NCBI GenBank assembly: GCA_029218485.1
Contig: JAQXRK010000039.1
Span: 1 to 5,266, forward strand
Reading direction: 5' to 3'
DNA: 5,266 nt
Source of the DNA: a bacterium
GTDB lineage: Bacteria; Bacillota; Clostridia; Christensenellales; CAG-138
Shown piece by piece: positions 1 to 5,266 of the stretch (position 1 is its first letter; every line of letters starts with the position of its first letter). The position numbers and the translations under genes were made by a program. The notes under the pieces are model-generated. The model did no database searches. It worked only from the letters and a program-made list of their open reading frames with translations, and was not told the origin of the DNA.

Positions 1-1736
<1,736 letters not shown>

Positions 1737-1744
1737 ATGTGTTT

Positions 1745-1750
1745 CCTCCT
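1745..1750 (-). promoter_or_regulatory. Ribosome binding site of ftsH, fixing a TTG start
   Basis: The minus strand reads AGGAGG here, followed by 8 nt and then TTG at 1736-1734. This full-consensus site has ideal spacing only to the TTG codon, and no in-frame ATG or GTG lies nearby upstream. It is the main evidence for a non-ATG start of ftsH. Confidence 0.85.
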
Positions 1751-1752
1751 GT

Positions 1753-1775
1753 AACGGCGAGCCGCGCCCGCCGTT
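1753..1775 (-). promoter_or_regulatory. GC-rich hairpin just upstream of the ftsH ribosome binding site
   Basis: In the minus-strand transcript, AACGGCGGGC pairs with GCTCGCCGTT around a GCG loop. This gives ten base pairs including one G-U wobble. The same DNA read on the plus strand has an A-C mismatch at the wobble position, so the fold favours the operon transcript. The stem ends 2 nt before AGGAGG. No U-tract follows, so it is not an ordinary intrinsic terminator. It could hinder ribosome access, mark an RNA processing site or stabilise the downstream message; which of these is inference. Confidence 0.6.
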
Positions 1776-1815
1776 CCTTTCCATGCAATTCGCTCAGCCG
1801 GGTTGCGATTGCCCG

Positions 1816-2373
1816 TTATTCGCCGTACACCTCCGGCTTGAGCACGCCGACATACGGCAGGTTGCGGTACTGTCCCTGAAAATCGAGACCGTAGCCGACA
1901 ACGAACTTGTTGGGGATCGTGAAGCCGCAGTAGTCCGGCTTCAGGTCGCACTCCCGGCGGGAAGGCTTGTCGAGCAGGCAGCAGACGCGGATCGACTTCG
2001 GCTTGCGCTCATGCAGCAGCCGGATCAGGTGCGAGAGGGTCAGGCCGCTGTCCATGATGTCCTCCGCAATGATGACGTGCTTGCCCGTAATGCTGGAATC
2101 GATATCCTTGGTGATGCGCACGATGCCGGAGGTTTTCTGCGCATCGCCATAGCTGGAAATGCCCATGAAATCCATCTTCATATAGATATCCATCGCGCGC
2201 GCCAAATCTGCATAGAACACGACCGCGCCCTTGAGGATGCCGATCATCACGACCTCTTTGCCGGCATAGTCCTTTGTCAGCTGCGCGCCCAGCTCCTGCA
2301 CGCGCTTTTCAATCGTCTCCTTATCCAGAAGGATTTCCTCGATATCCTGTTCCATGCGTCTGACCTCGCTCAT
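1816..2373 (-). CDS. hpt: Hypoxanthine (guanine) phosphoribosyltransferase
   Basis: This cytosolic purine-salvage enzyme transfers the phosphoribosyl group of PRPP to hypoxanthine, and usually guanine, giving IMP or GMP and pyrophosphate. The 185-residue protein has the normal family length (about 180). Visible motifs are the KGA pyrophosphate-binding turn at 48-50, the flexible loop with SSYG at 73-76, the PRPP loop VIIAEDIMDSGLTL at 100-113 with the acidic pair E104-D105 and catalytic-type D108, the purine-contacting K156-F157, and the C-terminal signature GYGLDFQGQYRNLP from 160. The ATG overlaps the tilS TGA as ATGA, suggesting translational coupling, and lies 10 nt after AGGAGG. A second ATG at codon 7 (2355) resembles where many family members begin and has a weaker GAGG 8 nt upstream, so the true start could be either. 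In B. subtilis the homologue HprT is reported to bind ppGpp and to partner with TilS in activating ftsH. Confidence 0.96.
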   Translation of the reverse strand: MSEVRRMEQDIEEILLDKETIEKRVQELGAQLTKDYAGKEVVMIGILKGAVVFYADLARAMDIYMKMDFMGISSYGDAQKTSGIVRITKDIDSSITGKHVIIAEDIMDSGLTLSHLIRLLHERKPKSIRVCCLLDKPSRRECDLKPDYCGFTIPNKFVVGYGLDFQGQYRNLPYVGVLKPEVYGE

Positions 2374-3710
2374 TCCCGTTTTTCCTCCTCAAAAATAATA
2401 TGCAGCACCCGCTTTGTCTGCGGCGTAACCTTCATGCGTTCCGCTATCGTATAGCCCGGCATCCAGAGCACCTCGGCGCCGTCGCACAGCAGCGGCAGGT
2501 CCCGCTGCGCCGCCGGCAGCTTGCGGTCCGTCATCACATCGGACAGCTTGCGCGCTCCCGGTGCGCCGAGCGGGCGGAAGCGATCGCCGGCCCTTCTGGT
2601 GCGCACCACCGCATCCGGCGGCAGCGCGTCGAAATCGACGTACGCCTCGAGCGCGTGTGCCGGCCGTCGAAAACCGGCCTGTTCGGACCGGATTGTTCCG
2701 GCGGGCGTCCCGGTCGTCCCCGGCGCGATGAACGGCACGGAGAATTCCCGCGGCTCCGGCGGCGTTCCGATATGCAGCAGCCGGCTGTCCACCCAAGCGG
2801 CCTTCCCGCCCCGCAGCTCGATCCTCGTACCGGTCTGCCCGGCAAGGAGCGCATCCACGCGGTCGATATCCCGCCGCTCGACGTCGCCCTGCTGGGCAAG
2901 GAGCAGCTCCCGCCGCAACACGCGCGTGCGCACGCTCGGTTCGAGCGATCGCAGCACGGCCCGGTCCATTCCGTCCTCTCCCTCCGGCACGGCCGCTTCC
3001 GCCGCGGCGCGTGCGAGCGCCTGCAGGCAGTCCTCATCGGCGGAGAGCAGCTCCGCCGTGGATGCGAGCCGCTCCACAATGCGCGGGTTGAGCGTCTTCA
3101 GCACCGGCAGCAGCGTGTGCCGCACGCGGTTTCGGAGCATCTCGTCCGACGCATTGGTCTCATCCGTACAATAGCCCAGCCCGTTCCCGGCGGCATATGC
3201 CTCGATCTCACAGCGCTGTACCCCGAGCAGCGGCCGGACGATATCCCCGTTTCGCGGGCGCATGCCCGTCAGGCCCGAGAGCCCGCTGCCGCGGATCAGA
3301 TGCAGCAGCACTGTTTCCGCCTGATCGTCCATATGGTGTGCAACGGCGATGCAGTCCGCACCGAACCTGCGCGCGGCGCGACGCAGAAAGTCATACCGAA
3401 GCTCCCGCGCAGCCGCCTCCACCGACAGGCGGCGCCTTGCCGCCTCGGCGCGCACGTCCGCCCGCTCCGAGCAGAACGGGATGTTCCACGCGGCACAGAG
3501 GCTCCTGCAAAACGCCTCGTCCGCATCCGCAGCCGCGCCGCGCAGGCCATGGTGATAATGTGCGGCGGTCAGAGCGCCGATGCGCCCCTGCTGCGCAGCG
3601 GCCCGAAGCGCGTGCAGCAGTACGACGGAGTCGATCCCGCCGGACAGGCCGACGAGCACCGTATGCTGCGGCAGGATTTCACATTCCGTCAACAACAACC
3701 GCATGCACAT
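2370..3710 (-). CDS. tilS: tRNA(Ile)-lysidine synthetase TilS
   Basis: TilS activates C34 of the CAU-anticodon tRNA-Ile with ATP and attaches lysine, making lysidine. This switches decoding from AUG to AUA and aminoacylation from Met to Ile, an essential cytosolic step. The 446-residue protein has family-typical length. The N-terminal PP-loop ATPase domain shows SGGIDS at 23-28, HHGLRG at 53-58 and AHHMDDQAET at 124-133, followed by IRGSGLSGLTGM. The C-terminal TilS domain is marked by GDRFRPLG, KLSD and DRK, and by a closing VTPQTKRVL stretch. The start is uncertain by two codons: ATG at 3710 is only 4 nt from GGAG, whereas the ATG at 3704 (codon 3) is 10 nt from it. The middle region is rich in Ala and Arg, in keeping with the GC-rich genome. 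tilS is first in the minus-strand operon and its stop overlaps the hpt start. Confidence 0.96.
   Translation of the reverse strand: MCMRLLLTECEILPQHTVLVGLSGGIDSVVLLHALRAAAQQGRIGALTAAHYHHGLRGAAADADEAFCRSLCAAWNIPFCSERADVRAEAARRRLSVEAAARELRYDFLRRAARRFGADCIAVAHHMDDQAETVLLHLIRGSGLSGLTGMRPRNGDIVRPLLGVQRCEIEAYAAGNGLGYCTDETNASDEMLRNRVRHTLLPVLKTLNPRIVERLASTAELLSADEDCLQALARAAAEAAVPEGEDGMDRAVLRSLEPSVRTRVLRRELLLAQQGDVERRDIDRVDALLAGQTGTRIELRGGKAAWVDSRLLHIGTPPEPREFSVPFIAPGTTGTPAGTIRSEQAGFRRPAHALEAYVDFDALPPDAVVRTRRAGDRFRPLGAPGARKLSDVMTDRKLPAAQRDLPLLCDGAEVLWMPGYTIAERMKVTPQTKRVLHIIFEEEKRE
2384..2389 (-). promoter_or_regulatory. Ribosome binding site of hpt, inside the end of tilS
   Basis: AGGAGG on the minus strand lies within the last codons of tilS, 10 nt before the hpt ATG at 2373. 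It supports the upstream of the two candidate hpt starts; the codon-7 ATG would be 28 nt away from it. Confidence 0.75.
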
Positions 3711-3714
3711 AAGT

Positions 3715-3718
3715 CTCC
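3715..3718 (-). promoter_or_regulatory. Ribosome binding site of tilS
   Basis: GGAG on the minus strand is 4 nt before the ATG at 3710 and 10 nt before the in-frame ATG at 3704. The 4-nt gap is short for this core, so translation may begin at codon 3 of the longer frame. Confidence 0.5.
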
Positions 3719-3736
3719 ATAATGATAGATATTCCT

Positions 3737-3765
3737 ATATTACCCACATCCGCAGATTTTGACAA
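3737..3765 (-). promoter_or_regulatory. Sigma-A-type promoter of the tilS-hpt-ftsH operon
   Basis: On the minus strand TTGTCA (3765-3760, 5 of 6 to consensus) is followed by exactly 17 bp and TAATAT (3742-3737, 4 of 6). It lies in an AT-rich spacer and would start RNA near 3730, leaving about 20 nt of leader before tilS with room for the GGAG site. The match is by eye; no promoter score was computed. Confidence 0.6.
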
Positions 3766-3835
3766 GAGCTTGCGCAAAAAAACCATTTTTCCTTTTCATT
3801 TCTTCAGAATTTTGACAGGATTGGCCGCCGGGGGC

Positions 3836-3865
3836 TTTACTTGTTCCGCGCCGGCAACCTATAAT
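3836..3865 (+). promoter_or_regulatory. Sigma-A-type promoter of radC
   Basis: A perfect TATAAT -10 at 3860-3865 is preceded, across 18 bp, by TTTACT (3836-3841, 4 of 6 to the -35 consensus). Transcription would start near 3872, giving a leader of about 30 nt before the ATG at 3905. The -35 is weak but the -10 is unambiguous. Confidence 0.65.
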
Positions 3866-3904
3866 GAAAACAAGCAACAATGGTTCTTCTGCGGAGGATG
3901 GAAC

Positions 3905-4696
3905 ATGGAAAACTTGCACGGCGGACATCGCGAGCGGCTGCGCCGGCGCTATCAGGAGCATGGCGCGGACGCTTTCTCCGACCATGAACTGCTCGAGCTG
4001 CTGCTCGCCTATGCGATCCCGCGCCGCGATACCAACGAAACGGCGCATCTGTTGCTGCGGCAATTCGGCTCGCTGGCAGGCGTGTTCGCCGCTCCGGCCG
4101 AGCAGCTCGAGACCGTGGACGGCATTGGCCCGCAGACGGCGCAATACCTGAACCTCATCGGCAGCATGCACTCCCGCATGGCGCTGCGCCGGCTCATGCA
4201 GCGCAACGGGCGCATCCTGCTCAACACGCCCAACCGCACCGCGCGCTATGCCGCCCTCCTGCTACAGCAGGAGCGCAACGAAACGATGTACCTGCTCTGC
4301 CTGAACGCGCAGCGCACGCTCATCAGCGCAAAGCGCATCAGCAGCGGTTCCATTGCGGAGCTGACCGTATATCCGCGCGTGATCATCGAGCAGGCGCTGC
4401 TGCAGCGGGCGCACAGCGTGATCCTCGTCCACAACCATCCGTCCGGCGACCCCACGCCGTCGCAGGCGGACGCCGATACGACCGAGGCGATGCGCACCGC
4501 GCTCTCAAGCGTGCAGATTGCGCTGCTCGATCATATCGTCGTAGGCGACGGATACCTGTACAGTTTTTCCGCGCAGGCCATTCTCCATCCCATCGGCGAA
4601 TCCATCGAGGTGCTCTCGGTCGGGGACTATGGCATCCGCCGCCGGGAGCAGTCGCCCGCTCTGGCCGTCGTCATGGAGGAGTATCACAACATCTGA
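3905..4696 (+). CDS. radC: RadC family JAB/MPN-domain protein
   Basis: The 263-residue protein has the two-part RadC layout. The N-terminal part begins with HRERLR and includes FSDHELLELLL and a helix-hairpin-helix-like VDGIGPQTAQ near 71-80. The C-terminal JAB/MPN domain carries HNHPSGDPTPSQAD at 176-189, which fits the metal-binding pattern H-x-H-x7-S-x2-D with H176, H178, S186 and D189. It ends with the usual LLDHIVVGDGYLYSF stretch. This predicts a zinc-binding, possibly peptidase-like fold; the real activity is unsettled. The old link to DNA repair in E. coli is doubtful, because the radC102 mutation proved to be in recG. The ATG at 3905 is 7 nt after GGAGG (3893-3897) and lies downstream of the TATAAT promoter. 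The frame is open further upstream to 3722, but that extension reads through the promoter and has no family character. The protein is longer at its C-terminus than a minimal RadC, with an unremarkable tail after about residue 228. Confidence 0.94.
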   Translation: MENLHGGHRERLRRRYQEHGADAFSDHELLELLLAYAIPRRDTNETAHLLLRQFGSLAGVFAAPAEQLETVDGIGPQTAQYLNLIGSMHSRMALRRLMQRNGRILLNTPNRTARYAALLLQQERNETMYLLCLNAQRTLISAKRISSGSIAELTVYPRVIIEQALLQRAHSVILVHNHPSGDPTPSQADADTTEAMRTALSSVQIALLDHIVVGDGYLYSFSAQAILHPIGESIEVLSVGDYGIRRREQSPALAVVMEEYHNI

Positions 4697-5266
4697 AGGA
4701 AGGCCGCAGCCGGCAGCCCGGCACAGCGCGGCATCGGAAAGCAAAGCAGGAAGGGCGCCCACCAAAACCAACGCCGCCCACGGGTGCACCGGCGGGTTGA
4801 CGTCGGAGAAGTTCCACTCATAGGCCGGCAGCTGCCCGTTGGGGTGCATCGCCCACTCGCGGCACATCAGCAGCAACTGGAACTTGGCGAAGGCCGGATC
4901 GACGTGCGCCAGCGGCACGGTGTGGAAGGCCAGGTCCCAGGTCGCAAACCAGGGATACTCCCACTCGTCGGGCATCGAGATGACGTCGGCGAGCGCGACA
5001 TGGGTCCACGAGGTGTTGCGCCCTGCCGGCTCCCGGGCGCGCCTGGCGTTGGGGGCCGGTGGCCCCGCCGGGTCGCCCTCGAGCCACTCGCGCACGTTGT
5101 AGCGGTAGAGCTGCTTGCACCAGTTGAGACCGGCGAAGGCTCGTCGCGCCACGAGACGCTCCTCGTCGTCGATGTGCTCCGGGATCACGGCACCGAAGAA
5201 GGCGTCGGCCTCCGCCCTGCGGGTGGCGAGCACCTCGTCGAAGCCGGGGCCGAACGCCTCACCCAC
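4505..5266 (-). CDS. MGH1-like/GH63-like glycoside hydrolase fragment, broken at both ends
   Basis: The reading frame enters from the right edge and stays open to a TGA at 4505, but only its first 165 or so codons (5266 to about 4769) look like a real protein. They contain family hallmarks: an LNWCKQLYRYNV helix, GRN-SW, DVISMPDEWEYPWFATWDLAF and then MHPNGQLPAYEWNFSDVNPPVHPWA. This is the (alpha/alpha)6-barrel core of bacterial proteins annotated as glucosidase or MGH1-like glycoside hydrolase, related to GH63. The Asp of W-D-L-A-F (residue 111 of the fragment) probably corresponds to the general acid; that assignment is inference. The real gene would extend upstream of the window, and several hundred residues including the catalytic base are missing after WAAL. 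The remaining 88 or so codons are radC antisense and spacer, not protein. The GTG at 5266 is an edge codon, not a start. GAC, GAG, CTC and GTC codon preference suggests an actinobacterial source. Confidence 0.7.
   Translation of the reverse strand: MGEAFGPGFDEVLATRRAEADAFFGAVIPEHIDDEERLVARRAFAGLNWCKQLYRYNVREWLEGDPAGPPAPNARRAREPAGRNTSWTHVALADVISMPDEWEYPWFATWDLAFHTVPLAHVDPAFAKFQLLLMCREWAMHPNGQLPAYEWNFSDVNPPVHPWAALVLVGALPALLSDAALCRAAGCGLPSDVVILLHDDGQSGRLLPAADAIVPDREHLDGFADGMENGLRGKTVQVSVAYDDMIEQRNLHA
4703..4732. other. Two-tier GC hairpin after radC, no U-tract
   Basis: An outer stem GCCGC (4703-4707) pairs with GCGGC (4728-4732). An inner stem GCCGG (4709-4713) pairs with CCGGC (4718-4722) around the loop CAGC. 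It begins 7 nt after the radC stop, where a terminator would be expected, but no run of T follows on the plus strand. It may be a weak or Rho-assisted transcription end, or chance in GC-rich DNA. Confidence 0.3.
4750..4772. other. Probable chimeric junction between unrelated sequences
   Basis: To the right, the minus-strand frame matches a glycoside hydrolase family up to W-A-A-L (codons at 4780-4769). To the left, the same frame gives T-rich codons such as CTT, CCT, GCT, TTG and TTT-type wobble, no family similarity, and soon runs antisense through radC. An 8-bp palindrome GGGCGCCC sits at 4753-4760. The exact breakpoint cannot be fixed from one sequence and could lie anywhere in this interval. 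Confidence 0.65.

Noticed and set aside
1753..1775. Hairpin read as an intrinsic terminator between hpt and ftsH
   Set aside because: No T-rich run follows the stem on either strand, and it sits directly against the ftsH ribosome binding site.
2400..3722. Plus-strand open frame of 440 codons across tilS
   Set aside because: It is an antisense shadow of tilS in GC-rich DNA; the composition is arginine-, proline- and histidine-rich and no family motif is visible.
3812..3817. Perfect TTGACA as a second radC -35
   Set aside because: No acceptable -10 lies 16-18 bp downstream, and the TATAAT at 3860 is too far away.
3722..3904. Upstream extension of radC by 61 codons
   Set aside because: It would place the TATAAT promoter inside the gene, lacks a ribosome binding site and has no RadC-like residues; the ATG at 3905 has GGAGG at 7 nt.
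3841..3910. Possible LexA-type operator before radC
   Set aside because: No Gram-positive GAAC-N4-GTTC-like palindrome is present; the GAAC at 3901-3904 has no partner half-site.

Overview
The window carries four housekeeping genes of a high-GC Gram-positive bacterium, plus an unrelated fragment at its right edge. On the minus strand, read right to left, they are tilS (tRNA-Ile lysidine synthetase), hpt (hypoxanthine phosphoribosyltransferase) and ftsH (membrane AAA+ metalloprotease, cut off by the left edge). The order tilS-hpt-ftsH is a classical Bacillota arrangement, also found in Bacillus subtilis. A radC-family gene is transcribed divergently from tilS. The gene order, strong AGGAGG-type ribosome binding sites and the style of the RadC and FtsH proteins suggest a GC-rich member of the Clostridia. 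A finer placement cannot be made by reading alone.

Layout: 1-1736 ftsH (-, 3' end missing); 1737-1815 a short spacer with a strong hairpin just before the ftsH ribosome binding site; 1816-2373 hpt (-); 2370-3710 tilS (-), whose stop overlaps the hpt start as ATGA; 3711-3904 an AT-rich divergent promoter region with a recognisable sigma-A-type promoter for each direction; 3905-4696 radC (+); 4697 to about 4760 a short GC-rich spacer with a hairpin; about 4769-5266 an internal piece of an MGH1-like/GH63-like glycoside hydrolase (-), probably from an actinobacterium.

The tilS-hpt-ftsH block looks like one operon running from the promoter at 3737-3765. It joins tRNA decoding, purine salvage and membrane protein quality control. 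In B. subtilis, TilS and HprT have been reported to act together as an activator of ftsH, so the linkage may be functional as well as historical.

The main anomaly is the right end. The glycoside hydrolase reading frame matches its family up to the W-A-A-L stretch near 4769-4780. It then changes abruptly into unrelated sequence and runs on antisense into radC. The family needs several hundred more residues after this point, so the gene is broken. The simplest explanation is a chimeric join of two organisms in a metagenomic assembly; a real rearrangement is less likely. I found no convincing undescribed system. There is no CRISPR array, IS element, phage gene, tRNA or rRNA.
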